A stretch of 64,000 nucleotides of DNA from Hemerocallis citrina (GCA_017893485.1 CM030362.1:264597073-264661072), one strand, 5' to 3'. Counted from the first letter of the stretch, positions 1 to 12,369 are shown. Translations and numbers: made by a program. The notes: a model not told the origin generated them from the letters alone.

Positions 1-1782
1 AAATAGAAATAACTCACAACTCGTAAAACGAAACTGAGATCTGTCACAAGGGTTGGAAAATAGACATAATTCTCTACAAATCTTGTTCACAAATAAAATT
101 CATATACTGATCTTAATAGGGCCTAAATTACTGATCAAAATTAAGGTAACAGAAAATTACAGAATTATTCTTCGAACATAAAATCATCTAGTTCATGTAA
201 AACTCATTCAAATCAACCCAAACATGAAATATAGTGTACTAGATGTCCAAGCAACATGGTATAGGGTATATCACAAGTCCACAACAAGTCTACCACGAAT
301 AACACGAGCGAGCACATGATATCATATGAAAAATACGCATATATACAACAAGAAGTGATCAACCCTAGGTTATTTCATGTCATGTATGTCGTGAGGCAAC
401 CATGGTCGAATCAACACAATATAGATAAGATCAACAAGGGATTTCACACACGAATTATCTCTACAACCCAACTACACTACATGTGGTATTTAGTACTTGT
501 ATTACACAAAGAAAAGAATACAAGTTATTTGCCTGAAGACGACAATGGGAACGAAGCAAAGCGAGAATAACGGGAACAGATTCCCGAGACACAAACACAA
601 CGAACAACCACGAACGAACACACGAATCACGGACAACGAACCACAGCCACACGAGATCACACGAACACCCAAAGACAACACCCACACACAAGAACTCAAC
701 CACGACAACCCACGCGAGATGACGGTGATTGCGTCACTACTTGCTGTTGCGGTGCTGGCCGTTGTTGCGACAGCGGGGAGGTCGGACAAGTGGTCGGGTG
801 CTATAGTCGGACAGGAGCACAGGGTGGCTGTGCAAGAGCTACTGCTGCAACACGATGGAGGAGCACAGGGAGGAGGGGGTACTGGGGTCGCTGTTGGCAT
901 CGTCTGGGCTGTCGGCACTGCAGTCGCGCGGTGCTCGAGAGGTAGGGCGAGCACAGGGGAAGGCGCGACTAGCTGATGGGGACCAGGAGGGTCGCGGTGG
1001 TCTGCTACTGCGTCGGAGAGAGCAGCGGAAGAGAGTCGCGAGGCATGGAGAGATTAGGAGGAGTACAGGGTGATAATGGGTTAGGAGGAGAGTATGATGT
1101 AGGGGATTAGCACGGGGGTAGCACAGGGCCAGGCGGGAAAGGTCGTGAGGAGGAAGCAGGCGGCTGGGGTAGATGATGAGAACAGGGTAAACAGGGTGTA
1201 TGGGTTTAATATATAAGCAGGGGGAAAATATTAGGGTTTAGGATGTAGGCTGTTAACGGGTGTGGGTAAATGTAAACGGGTATGGGTATTGGGTTGTAAA
1301 CGGGTGTGGGTGTAAATAGGTTACGTTAATGGGTATAGCTGGGTTATAGGGTTTAAAACGGGTTAGGGTAAATATCCAATAAAAAAATAATTGGACTTTA
1401 TAGAATTACTAATAATAATAATAATAATAATAACAATGACAATAACAATAATAATAATAACAGTATTAAAAATAACAGTAATAATAATAATACTGACAGT
1501 AATAATAATAAGAAAAGTGATAAAAACAATAATAGTACTAATAATAACAGTAGTAGTAATAAGAACAAAAATCAAAGTAATAATAACAAAAATAAGATTT
1601 GCATTACAATATAAAATTCATTGAAAATAGTTAGAATAAAATTATTGATCGAAAATAGATTTTAATAGAAGATCCAAGAGTACATTTTAACAAAAATAAT
1701 TTGAAAGCGGAAAACTAATTTACAAAAATTTAAAATACAGAAAATACATAGAAAATACGTATTTGGGAAAACAGTGGTTACA
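1..1782 (-). mobile_element. Truncated LTR, family D (Tekay/Del-like chromovirus type), inverted
   Basis: This is the first part of a long LTR read on the minus strand, cut by the window edge. It ends on the plus strand in ...GTGGTTACA at 1782, so on the minus strand it begins TGTAACCACTG. Its reverse complement matches the plus-strand LTR sequence at about 55000-57190 nearly throughout. The matches include the segment next to the TGTATTTTCTGTATTT motif, the ATT-rich stretch, the GC-rich central part and the CAAGTTATTTGCC segment. The open frames inside (for example 497-976) are low-complexity Thr/Arg-rich or Ala/Gly-rich readings of LTR DNA and are not called as genes. The flank TCCCG (1783-1787) is the candidate target-site copy, but its partner is outside the window. 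Confidence 0.75.
1408..1600. repeat. AAT-rich microsatellite in family D LTR
   Basis: Imperfect AAT/ATA trinucleotide run with interspersed AAC and AGT units. The same position in the family D LTR on the other strand (about 55180-55390) is an ATT-rich run, so the repeat belongs to the LTR family. Confidence 0.8.
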
Positions 1783-1799
1783 TCCCGTTGAGGTGTGAA

Positions 1800-3015
1800 T
1801 CTACGGGAAGTATGAGGTCAGTTGTCATGTTGAGGCCGAGAGTGAGTATCCCCCGCTCGAGATCCTAGTTAGGGTCAGCCTCGGACTCCATGCCGAGGGT
1901 GCAACGGTTGGGGGACCTGTAAGGACTGAGGGTCGGCCTCGGACACCACACTGAGGGCGCGACAAGTTGAGGCCATGTGAGCGCTTCTCATGAAGGTCGG
2001 CCTTGGATGCTACACCGAGGGTGCATCGAGTTGAGGCCCTATGAGAGCTCCTCATGAAGATCGACCTCAGACGCAACGCCGAGGGCACCGCGAGTCGAGG
2101 CCCTGTGAGTGCTCCTCATGATGGTCGACCTCAGATGCCATGCCCAGGGCGCAGCGAGTCAAGGCCCTATGAGTGCTCCTCGTGAATGTTGGCCACGGAC
2201 GCCACACCGAGGGCACAACAACTTGAGGCCTTGTGTGTGCCTCTCATGAAGATCGAGCTCAGATGCCACGCTGAGGGCGCAGTGACTTGAGGCCTTGTGA
2301 GTGCCCCTCATGAGGGTCCACCTCGGATGCCATGCCGAGCGCGCAGTGAGTTAAGGCATTGTGAGTGCTCCTCGTGAGGGTCGGCCTCGGACGCCATGCC
2401 GAAGGTGCAGCGAGTTGAGGTCCCGTGAGTGCTCCTTATGAGGGTCAACCTCGGATGCCATGCTGAGGACGCAACAACTTGCGGGCCTGTGAGTGCCCAT
2501 CATGACCTCATGAGAGTCGGGGTCGGATGCCATGCCGAGGGTGCAACAACTTGGGACCTTGTGAGTGCCACCCATGAGGGTCGGGCTCGGATGCCACGTA
2601 GAGGGCACAACAACTTTAGGCCTTGTGACACCTCATGAGGGTCGAGCTCAGATGCCACGCCAAGGGAATAGTGAGTTGAGACCTTATGAGTGTCCCTCAT
2701 GAGGGTCGGCCTCGGATGCCATGCCGAGGGGAGAGCGAGTTGAGGCCCTGTGAGTGCACCTCATGATGGTCGACCTCGGATGCCACACCGAAGGCACAGT
2801 GAGTTGAGGCCCTTTGAGTGCCCCTCACGATGGCCAGCCTTGGATGCCATGCTGAGAGCATGGCGACTTGAGGCCTTGTGAGTGCCCCTCATGAAGGTCG
2901 ACCTCGGGTGCCATGCTGAGGGCACGGCGACTTGAGGCCTTGTGGGCACTCCTCATGAGGGTCGACCTCGGATGCCACGCCGAGGGCACAATGAGCTAGT
3001 TGAGGCATTGTGTCT
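1800..3015. repeat. 64-bp GC-rich tandem array (array 1), about 19 units
   Basis: The anchor CTCATGA recurs at 1987, 2051, 2115, 2179 and 2243, exactly 64 bases apart, and the pattern runs on to about 3015. Most units hold CCTCGG, an 8-base spacer and CCGAGG, a small hairpin. Units differ by scattered substitutions, with some indels near 2490-2640. Related motifs recur at 26240-26490, 34120-34330 and 36300-36600. Such arrays occur in the 3' untranslated region of Grande/Retand-type gypsy elements. All open frames across it are shadows of the repeat. Confidence 0.9.
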
Positions 3016-3117
3016 AGTCCTCACATGACAATGGTCTTCAAGGTGGCATTTCAGGTTCGCTCGGGGTTTTCGTGGGGGCTTCATGTGACCTATTAATCAA
3101 GAAGTTTCTCTTTCCTC

Positions 3118-3123
3118 TATAAG
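3118..3123 (+). promoter_or_regulatory. TATA-like box upstream of antisense extra ORF, copy 1
   Basis: TATAAG lies between the end of array 1 and the first ATG at 3187, about 65 bases upstream of it. Similar boxes at 34401 and 36727 occupy the same place between an array and an ORF. This is inferred from position and sequence only. Confidence 0.4.
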
Positions 3124-3186
3124 TCTCTCTATCCCACTTCTTCTGGGACCACTTTTCCTTTCCTCAGCGAAAGGTTTTTGAGAACA

Positions 3187-4608
3187 TGAGCGAAAATGTG
3201 TGCGAGCCAATTTAGTAGCTCGGCTTCGTCTTCGTCCTCGAGGGCTTCTTCTAAATTATTGTCGAGGGCTAGCGAGGCCAAACACCGACTCTCGCGAGCC
3301 CACTCATCGAAGGATGTTGATATCAAAGTGGTGAGTACAGGGGTGGCCAAACCCGAGTTGCAAATGGAGGGGACCCAGAAAAAAGTCCCCTGCTGGTGGT
3401 GAAGATAGAGGAAGGATGGAGGGAGAGATACAATGCCATGAGCCAGGATGAGGGCACGACTGTAGAGAGCTCTTCTATGCAAGGGGTGAGAGCTATAGCT
3501 TTGGACAATATTATAGGCGTCCAGCCTCCTCGCAGTCGCCGCCATGCCAAGAGGAAGAAGAAAAACCTTTCTCTTGACAAGGAGCACGTGCCGATGGCAT
3601 ATCAAGATGATCTCGCAGGCTATAAATCCTCTTGGGTATATCCAAAAATTTGCAGGATCTGGTTCGGTTTGGTGTGCCCCCGCCTTCGCCGAATAGACTT
3701 AAGACAGAGGCTGATAAGAAGCAGAATACTACCCTATCGGAGAGCGACCTCGCAGTCATCTAGGATAAGTCCTATATGCCCTTAGAGTACATTTTAATAC
3801 TCCCGAAATCGGGTGTTTGTCCAACTAACAAGCTGGCGGAGCTATTTTGTATGTTTCCTTCGGATGCTTTGGTTTCAGCCATGCATCTTCCCTTCCACCC
3901 ATTCATCAAGGAGGTTTTGAACTGGGCAGGAATGAGTTCGATGCAGTTCGTGTTGAACTCGTGAAAGCAGTTGACGAGTTTCATCATGCTCAGCTAAAGG
4001 AAGAGCATCCTTCTGAGCTTCAGGTACTTTCGAGCAAGTCTGGGGCTGAGCGCGCTCCTGAGAAGTTCACACCGGTGGTATATTGCCCCCGATCCAAGCT
4101 GTGTATAGTGCACAACCATTCGGACACCATAAAGGATTAGAGGTCCAATTACTTTATCATCTACAGTTTCAAGCCCTGGGACATACCGACCTCTTGGTCG
4201 TATGAGCCTGGTCCGAAGAATCCCTTAAAGCTCGAAGCGCTCTCTAAAGAGAAGCGGGTGGATTTCGGCAAGTTAATGATAACCTGAGCTTCGATAGGTC
4301 TAGGGTGACGGAGATGTCACTTGTAGTCAGGGGTTGTGTTCTTATGTTCCCTGAGAGTATCCTCCCCTTGCAACAGTTATTGTTATTTTTCTAAGGGTTT
4401 CTATTTTGATGTGTTTCTTTCTCAGCCTCGGGAGACGATGATGTGGATGTCCTCTTGGCTGCTCCGGCAGCACCAAGCTACCGAGGATAGGGGAAGAAGA
4501 GGGAGATGACGCCGAGTGTCGAAGCGTCCCCGAAGGGGCGATCAAACAAGGCGAAAGGGGCGAGACCCTTAATAATCTGGGATCCGAAGGATTCTTCCTT
4601 GGCAGAGC
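3187..4608 (+). pseudogene. Antisense extra ORF of Tat element, copy 1, 5' part ('putative gypsy-type transposon' domain)
   Basis: This is a plus-strand coding relic opposite to the gypsy genes. It starts with a Ser-rich segment (ATG at 3187 or 3196). About 3776-3964 reads PLEYILILPKSG, then FPSDALVSAM, LPFHPFIKEVL and a terminal MQFVLNS. This order resembles the plant 'putative gypsy type transposon' family (PF04195), whose usual pattern is an acidic start, then FPLHPF, a helix and an N-S/A-W-R motif. After a stop it continues in another frame as KAVDEFHHAQLKEEHPS (about 3964-4020), then FKPWDIP. A T-rich stretch ending TTTCTCAG before 4427 could be an intron end. Several stops and frameshifts are present. 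Family A cut the ORF at 4608, and the rest resumes at 24735. The function of this family is unknown. A profile search would settle the match. Confidence 0.55.
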
Positions 4609-5129
4609 TGTCACGCCCCGAATTCCAAACACACGTAATTCGTAAAAAAATATGATCTTTTACTTTAACTTCGTACAAATTTACAATGAATTTAAAACTT
4701 TTTCATTTACAACATTGTTCTTTAAATAACACAGCAGAAATGAATAAGTACAATACAACATATGATAATGGAAGCTCTTCAATCTTTTGTCAACCCATCA
4801 CAGTGACTTCAAGTCTATGCCAAATTTAATCCTACAACTAGGAAACTGTGGGCACGTCAGTTGCATACAACTGACGCAATGCCATAACACAACGATTTCA
4901 TCATCTTAACAATCACAAACTTGAATGCAGAAATAGAAAAGTGACTATCATAATTATGTCAGTTTATAATATGAACTTAATGTCTAATGCAGACATTTAT
5001 ACTTACGATGATACTAATACATACTTGTTCGGATTTTATGCATCCCATACTACATTGGTCCGAAGGCAAGCCCATAACATACTCCACAATATAGGGCTTA
5101 ATCCCTCGCTATGGAATCTACTACCATGA

Positions 5130-5440
5130 CCACTACGAGATTTAGATACTTGGCAAGTATTGGCTCTCGCCCCGGAATAGTGGAGATCAATCCCACTCTG
5201 GAGTTCATTCTATGGTCTATTTCATCCATCGTCCCGAAAATACTGGGGACAATCTCATTCTGTAGGTCATCCAAGAGCCCTCATTACACAAATATCCCAT
5301 GAGCGTTGCTCTCATCTCGGAATACTGGGGATCAATCTCACTCCGCAGATCCTTTTGTGATCTATGTCATCCATCATCCCGGAATACTGGGGATCATCTC
5401 ACTCGGCAGATCATCCTGGAGCCCTCATACTCACGTTTGC
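5130..5440. repeat. Minisatellite-like units in family A left LTR
   Basis: Degenerate units of about 70-90 bases contain CCCGGAATACTGGGGATCA and CTCCGCAGATC. They are repeated about four times. The equivalent block is at 21640-21930 in the other LTR. Confidence 0.7.
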
Positions 5441-6415
5441 TCTTATTTCATCATATCTCCATCTTGTGCTTGTCCTTAAGTTAAATTATAGTTACTAGGA
5501 CGTAGAACTAGCTTACCCACTGGACTTAAACCAAAACACTGAGAATGTTACCCCACACTGGCTACTTCTCAAAGAGAGAGTTAACCCACACTGGCTACTT
5601 CTCAAATTTTTACACATCATGACTTGCCGCCACTCTGGGTCTCGCTCAGTCTTTAGAATCTAGTCATCTCAACATAGCAATCAACTAGGTTACATCTAAC
5701 CTCATCATAACCATCGCATTCATTATTCATCATTTCTTCTTAATCCATTCTCTTTATGTTTATCAGCTCAATGTAACTAAACACTTATTATAGCAGCATT
5801 TCATAACGGTTTGATTGATCCAATTCTTGTAGACAATCACTCTGTTAACATTCCAAATTTATCACTTAACAATATTCAATAACCATTTAATTGATAAAAC
5901 CTAAACAAAACATCGCATGATTAATATTTCAAATTCTTGCCTTGATTATCTTGTAATCTCTCGTATAACACCCTTTGCATGAGTTTCTAAAATTTCAAAT
6001 CCATTTCCTTACGCACCGTAAGCTTCTTAGAATAAAACAAAATATAAAGATTCTTCATATTTCAGTCTCTTAAACATGCTTTTATTTTACTACAAAATAT
6101 CCCAACCATTTACTTATTTCAATAATTTTATCCCTAATGTAATTTTCCAAAGGTAGACTGTAAATTTGTATTCCCCTACCAAATTTAAACTCATTTTAAC
6201 ATAAACAAACACCCTCGAAATTTAGACTAGAAACTGGATCCATCTAGTACATTGTCTAATGTAACGTTTAATCTCCAAATTACATCTTTAAATAGTGTAG
6301 AATTATTTTCAAATGTTCTAATAATATTCTAAAATATTTCTACAATTTTCTCCAATTTTCAAAACATGGAAAAGCCAAAAAATATATATACATAAAAGGA
6401 CAAATGTGTACACCC

Positions 6416-6426
6416 GGAATCGAACC
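6416..6426 (-). promoter_or_regulatory. tRNA-like B box (possible SINE remnant) in family A left LTR
   Basis: On the minus strand this reads GGTTCGATTCC, a perfect pol III B-box consensus, preceded by GTGCGCCTA as in tRNA-derived SINEs. An AT-rich tail (6380-6395) lies downstream on that strand. The other LTR carries the same site with one change (GGTTCAATTCC). No clear A box was found and no tRNA fold was made. Confidence 0.4.
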
Positions 6427-7402
6427 TAGGCGCACAACAAGCCAAACCGCAACCCAAGGTTCACCCAACAATTAATATGTCAACTCTCTGTTGTTGGAAA
6501 ACTTCTAGAGTGTTATTCTTAAGTATTAAAACTCTGTTTCTAAATTTCTAAAATTTTGATTTCGTATTCGCCATGCATTATTATTTTTAATCATTTCCAG
6601 AGAATAAGTTCCTTCAACATTAGTGCATTAGCCCGAAGTAAATCCTGTAACAATCTATTCTAAAAAATATAAGGAAATTATTATCCAACTTGCATGAATT
6701 GTTCATAGTTCTACAACTTGAACTATATAAATTATTGTTCCCTATACAACTACAGTTTTTGGGAGTTTTTTGTTTTTGTTTTCATTACTACATTATATAT
6801 AGATAAATTTAATTTCATGGATTTATTTCATAAATTTTTCACTAGATAAGCATTTTATAAAACTCATACACACATTAATTCAATTATCTACTACATGATT
6901 ATAATCAATCATGTACTAATAAGATTTCCTGGAAATTTCCTTCACATACACCTACTAAGTATTATCTTCAGATTTCTAGTACGACATAAATATTCATTAA
7001 AACATTAGAAGACAATAAAACAACCATATATTCACATACTAGTTATGACTAAGAGTGCACAATTAAAATTCTAGAAACTTCTACACTTATTCACATCAAT
7101 TAAATTAGCATCTACATATGTTATGGGCTAAGCATGCACAATATACTGAAAATTAGAAGACAATGAGAACAACCACCTGTTCGTGATGCAAGTAGCAAGT
7201 AGAAACTCCTAGAAATAATCCCACAAGCCTTCCCAAAATTCCAAGCTCCAAAATGAATTAGTGCATAGGATTTGTAACAAAAGAAAATGAAATGAAAAGC
7301 TCCCCTTCAAAAGCTAGAGCTCCAATAGTCATAGCATGCAAAAAATGGATTTTTTTTGGCTGATGGAAGGCCGGGAGGGGGTTGTTTTATAGGGAGAAGA
7401 GT

Positions 7403-7404
<2 letters not shown>

Positions 7405-7469
<65 letters not shown>
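7405..7469. repeat. G homopolymer, 65 bases, in family A left LTR
   Basis: This is an uninterrupted run of G. The equivalent place in the right LTR (23984-24012) has 29 G. The poly-proline open frame on the minus strand is a reading of this run and not a gene. Confidence 0.9.
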
Positions 7470-7471
<2 letters not shown>

Positions 7472-8338
7472 GTGTAATAAACTAACCACTAATCTAATAA
7501 CCACCCACTAACCCCATGCATCGACTCATTCAATTTCATTTTTCCCTCCTATCAATTGGCCGGTCAAAAATAATGTACGGTTGTGCACGGGCTTCTAAAT
7601 GTGTGGGTGTGTGCACATAGGCTGCACACAAAAAAAATTAGGAATTTTATTCAATAAAATTTGCATAAGTTACTCAAAATTTAATATGAAAAAAATAGTT
7701 TCAATAAATAATAAAAAATTTTATGCACAAAAACATACACACTTCATAAATTTTACTTTCGAAAATGAATACAACCAACACGTCCACTGCAATCACGTGC
7801 GTTGCACGTATCAATAAATATTCAAATACGAAATAGATTTGAGCGGCGGAGAAATGTTTATAAACAATCGAAATACAATATAAGTAAAAATTTTATATTA
7901 ATAATTTTACGGATATTACATGTAATGGTAAAATATATGTGATCAATACATGCATTGAAAGCACGTGCAATGCGCCTAAAAACACAAAGATTAAAATTAA
8001 TATTTGAGTTGGCTCCCCCCCCCGAATAGTTCTATTCTCATAACTCACTAGTTTAAAAGTTGCATTTTATACACAACACATAAAGAATTGGGAAAATATT
8101 ACAAGACTACATAATGTGGAAAACAATACAGACTTAAAATAAAGTAAATATAGAATAAAGGAAATGTGAGTGTCAAGTGTGGTACATAAAGTAAATTAGA
8201 GTACAGAACAGTAAGAATGGAAATGCGAAATTATCAATCAACCATAGAATTTCGTAGGAGAGAAATGTGATTAAAAAAAGAAAATATAGATTGAAATAAT
8301 TTTTCATACAAGATAATTACAGGTTAAGTATTAGATAA

Positions 8339-8340
<2 letters not shown>

Positions 8341-8432
<92 letters not shown>

Positions 8433-8436
8433 TATA
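8341..8436. repeat. (AAAT)n followed by (AT)n microsatellite
   Basis: About eight AAAT units are followed by about 60 bases of alternating AT. The run directly abuts the hairpin element at 8437. Confidence 0.9.
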
Positions 8437-8561
8437 GGGCTATCTTCCATTGCAAACACAAATGTCGTGCACACCCGTGCACACCACTTAACCCGTCATT
8501 GGGGATGACGGGTTAAGTAGTGTGCACACAACTGCTACAGTAGCGTTTGCAACGGAAAAAG

Positions 8562-8563
<2 letters not shown>
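8437..8563. mobile_element. Small hairpin, MITE-like element
   Basis: The core is a 23-base inverted repeat, 8477-8499 against 8505-8527, with a single mismatch and a 5-base loop. Outer arms (GGGCTATCTTCCATTGCAAAC against the complement of GTTTGCAACGGAAAAAGCC) extend the symmetry to about 127 bases. It sits between AT and CT microsatellites. A TA target duplication is possible but cannot be told from the AT run. It has no coding capacity. The superfamily is not assigned. Confidence 0.55.

Positions 8564-8653
<90 letters not shown>
8564..8653. repeat. (CT)n followed by (AT)n microsatellite
   Basis: About 24 CT units run directly into about 21 AT units. Tyr-Ile and Arg-Glu repeat frames on the minus strand are readings of this repeat. 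Confidence 0.9.
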
Positions 8654-8658
<5 letters not shown>

Positions 8659-8766
8659 AAGCTCAGATCTAACCTCACAAAACACATCCTCCCCTCCTCC
8701 CCCCCAAAAGTTTTTTCCAAAAACTCAAATTCAAATCCCCCCCCAAAACAACTCCTTTATTTATTT

Positions 8767-8770
<4 letters not shown>

Positions 8771-8850
<80 letters not shown>
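8771..8850. repeat. Second (CT)n-(AT)n compound microsatellite
   Basis: The CT run ends at 8820 and passes into an AT run to about 8848, the same order as the compound repeat at 8564-8653. Confidence 0.9.
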
Positions 8851-8852
<2 letters not shown>

Positions 8853-10295
8853 GAACTTTTATTTACAACTAATTATTGTCATACTATTCAAACTTGAGCT
8901 ACATAATTGTTGATTTACTATTTACAAGGCTTTTTATATGTTGTATCGTTCTAAAGATGTGCCGTAGGTACGTGACCACGGACAAATCTAGTATATATAT
9001 AAATTAAGTCTTCAATCATAGTAATATACAGATACCTTAAAAATAAGTATAGTAAAAAACAGATATAGTAAGAAGTAGTATGAAAAGAGTAAAACAAAGT
9101 AGAAGTATGGAAATAAATAAGAAGGAAAAGAAATATAAGTGCACAGAATAAAAGCATTGAAATAGTATAGACAAATTATAATGCAGTAGAAAATTTTTAA
9201 GTAGACTATGAGCATAAATAAATATTAAGTAGCTCAAAAATTTACTGCGACAAAAAGAATATTATTATGATAAAAAAAATAAATAGTAAAAATGAAATAA
9301 AGGATAAATATCAAAATATAAAGCAAACCGATAGATAATTTGGGAGAGAATTATAATTGAAAAGTAGTTAGCACTAGCTAATAAGAATTTGAAAATTTTA
9401 AGGAAAGATAAATTAACTAAAAGAAAATGGAAAGAAATGAATGATTAAAATCGTAAACTAAGAATATATATTAATAGATAAAAAGAATGTAACAATTTAA
9501 GAGAATATTGTTTTATGAAAAGTCTGAAAATATATGAGAGTTAAATTTTAGCTAAAAGTTCAAATAATATAAGATAGATATAATTTTGCATATCAAATTA
9601 ATATCACGAAAAAAATAATTCAAAAGGTAAATATAATAACTATATATACGGTTTAAAATTAAATGCATAGAATAGTTATTAGTATTTATTAAAATATCTA
9701 TAAGTTGTCAAGCAAGAAAATCAACATACAAAATTATATACGTATATAGGGGTAAAAGTATATGCTAAAACAAACAATACTATGATATGAAAATTATAAA
9801 TGGATTGTAGGAGTAAAACAAGGCATCATAGTAGTACAAGTAATAATATATTATTCAAATAATATATAATATTAATTGTATAGAAATAAAATGTAAATAG
9901 TAAACAAAAGTATAAATAATAAAAATTATATTATATGAGTAGCACACAAATAGAAGATAAGTTAGTAACAAAATATAAATAAATATGGAATTGTACAAAA
10001 ATACAAAAGTAATAAAATAATTAATGGTAACCAGTAATATAGATTGAAAAATAAATAAAATAATAATAACACATATATGATAGATGTAGAAGTAAATATA
10101 AATAATAAGGTAATTAATTAAATGCGTATATAAGTATAACTGTGTTATAAATAATAAAGTTGAAGTAGTATAGGCTAAGTTGTAAAATATTATAAAATGG
10201 TATAAACTAGTACAAAAGAATGAAATAGTGATAAGTAATATATATAAAACTAAAAGTGGGGATTATTAAAGTAGAAAATTTCTTTTGTTGTGGGT

Positions 10296-10484
10296 TTGCC
10301 TCATTGATATTTAACTGCAGGCTTGCCTCCTTGACATCAAGTTGCAGATTTGCTTCCATAAAATTCGGTTGCAGTTTGCCTTCTGAACATTCGGTTGCTG
10401 ATTTTGCCTCCCCGACATCCAGTTGCAGTTTGTCTCCATTGATGTCTAATTACATATTTGTCCTCTCGACATCAGGTTGCACCA
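10296..10484. repeat. 27-bp tandem repeat, seven units
   Basis: Units starting TTGCCTCC (or close variants) begin at 10296, 10323, 10350, 10376, 10404, 10430 and 10458, spaced 26-28 bases. Each holds a GACATC-like segment and GGTTGCAG. The block is far less AT-rich than its surroundings. Read on the plus strand it gives near 9-residue units such as CRLASLTSS, but single-base length changes break the phase, so a coding role is not supported. Confidence 0.8.
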
Positions 10485-12369
10485 AAATGGTGAATCGAAT
10501 GATGTGATTTTCCATATGTACTTGGATATTGGATGTTTAATTTTAAGTATGATGTTATGTTTTTGAAATTTGTGATATAGAAATAGGAGTAAAAATAGGG
10601 AATGAAGTAGGAAATTACAACGATGAAATATTAAAAAGATGTATAGATTATAAATGTCAAACATAAATAGTAGAAATTAGTAGTAATGAAAATGAATTAC
10701 AAAAGTAAAAAGGAAAAAAAATGGAATGAAATACATGCATAAGCTTAAATGCGAATGTGAATGAGAAAATAAATATGTAATGTAATAGGTTGACATATAT
10801 TACAAAATATATAGCAGTGTAGTAATTAGGTAAGTGTAAAATAATATGTGTAGTATGTATGTTGAAGTATATGATGTACATAGTAATTAGTGGAAAGTAT
10901 ATGTAGTAACCAAGAATGTAAAGATAATAAAAATTGGAATGAAGTAAAAATATAAGTAATGAGTGTACTTAGTATATTAGAGAAGTATAAAGCAACAAAA
11001 TTTATAAGTAGTTATTAGCAGTGAAGAGTAAATATAACAAAGTAATAGATAATAAGTAATAACAATAGTATTGAATATAAGTTGTAAAAATAAAAATAAT
11101 AATAAACGAAAATCTTAATGTGTAGGGTTATATTTATATAAGTAAAATATCACAATCTTGTTAAAATATACTGAAAAATATAAAATAGTGAAAAAATAGC
11201 ATCGTAAAATCAAAGCATACATAAAATGAATGTAATCATACAAAAATCAAAAAATTAAAACATAATAGAAGTAATAATAAAAGAAAATAATAGTTACAAT
11301 AATAATTTAATAAGTGGTAATTTAAAACTTAGTAAAATACGTAAAAGTAATAGCAAATGTAAACGAGTAAACATAAAAGCACATAAACATATGAAGGACA
11401 AAATTTTAAGACTGAAAAACAAGTAAGAAAAAATTAAAAGATCAAGACTAAGGAATGTAGATAAAATAAATATCGAAGTGAATTAATAGTAGAAGAAAAT
11501 AATTCTTTGAAGAAAAAATATTAAATGTTAAAGATGAAAAGTACTACGAGGAAAATACACGAAGAAAATAATAGAGAAAAGTTAGTCTACGTATAAGGTA
11601 TCATGAGTGTAGGTTTAAGCCAACCATAATACTCGTGATACAAAAGAAAACATGCTCACATACACTATCACATCATTGGATACGAGGAGAGTTTCATGAA
11701 TGCAAGTTTAATAACTATAACTGTCACGCCCCGCTTCCCAAAAACATGGAATACGAGCGCGTGACGAAGCCCAGCGAATGATTTTTTACATCATCCATAA
11801 GCTGTAGGATCGACTCAGCATCATAACAAGAATATAACCAGATTTATATATAACCAAGCATGCATGAATAATTTATTAAGGAACAGAAAACAATTTAAAC
11901 AAATAATAATATTCAAATAGTTCTCATGTCTGGATCAAGTGTAAACTCGGAAACAAGTCTTATACAGCAGAAGAAATAAATACATTAAGGAAAGCAATTA
12001 TTTAAACAAGTCCTTGCTCCAAGCGAAGCCTAAAATGTCTGCTCGTCAATTCCAGCAGGCAACTCGTCTCCCAAGTCTGCTTAATAAATATAAACAGGGA
12101 AACAAAGGGGGAAACAAGAGAAAATGCCCTTAGTGCAAGCTAGGGCCACAAATAGTGAAAACAAGTGCAAGTAAGGGGAACAAGAATTGGAATTCAAAAT
12201 GTAACGGAGTTATAAGAAGTAGTGGACAAATTCAAGGACTAGCTAGCAAGAGGGAACATCTTAATAACTAGGTTGGATAACAACTGCTAGTGGTGAAACA
12301 CATGTCAGGTGCAACTATAGGGTTATTTAATATCAAGCGCCAAATCTCAAGTCTAGTGTCATGTGTTAT

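Larger units (their letters stand above)
4609..8013 (-). repeat. Family A left (3') LTR, truncated
   Basis: It matches the right LTR (21131 onwards) in order and over its whole length, with scattered substitutions and small indels. The match stops at GAGTTGGCTC near 8013. The last roughly 190 bases of the right LTR, from CAGAGTAAG to GTGTTACA, have no counterpart here. It contains minisatellite-like units, a G tract and a tRNA-like B box, each listed separately. Confidence 0.85.
8014..11721. other. AT-rich internal remnant of family A with no recognised coding
   Basis: This stretch lies between the broken left LTR and the family B insertion. It is strongly A/T-rich and full of stops in all frames. 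The only features seen are microsatellites (8341-8436, 8564-8653, 8771-8850), a small hairpin element (8437-8563) and a 27-bp tandem repeat (10296-10484). No gag, protease, RT or integrase motif was found. It is either the decayed internal region of family A or filler from other sources. Confidence 0.6.

Noticed and set aside
497..976. 159-residue plus-strand open frame and its 150-residue antisense partner
   Set aside because: Both are low-complexity readings of the GC-rich part of a family D LTR. The homologous stretch in the other LTR copies does not keep the frame.
1200..1380. Telomere-like GGGTTTA and GGGTGTGGGTAAA motifs
   Set aside because: There is no regular TTTAGGG array, only G/T-rich variants within LTR sequence.
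1800..3015. CRISPR-like regular repeats
   Set aside because: Units are contiguous 64-bp tandem copies with no unique spacers, in a plant retrotransposon context with no cas genes.
6410..6470. A genuine tRNA gene
   Set aside because: Only the B box is convincing. No acceptor stem, anticodon arm or A box could be traced.
7307..7504. Poly-proline protein on the minus strand
   Set aside because: It is the translation of a 65-base G homopolymer.
8488..8720. Tyr-Ile and Arg-Glu repeat proteins
   Set aside because: They are translations of (AT)n and (CT)n microsatellites. The same applies to 22821-23051 and 31443-31915.
10256..10507. Cys/Ser repeat protein of 83 residues
   Set aside because: Unit lengths vary between 26 and 28 bases, so the coding phase is not maintained. 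It is treated as a tandem repeat only.
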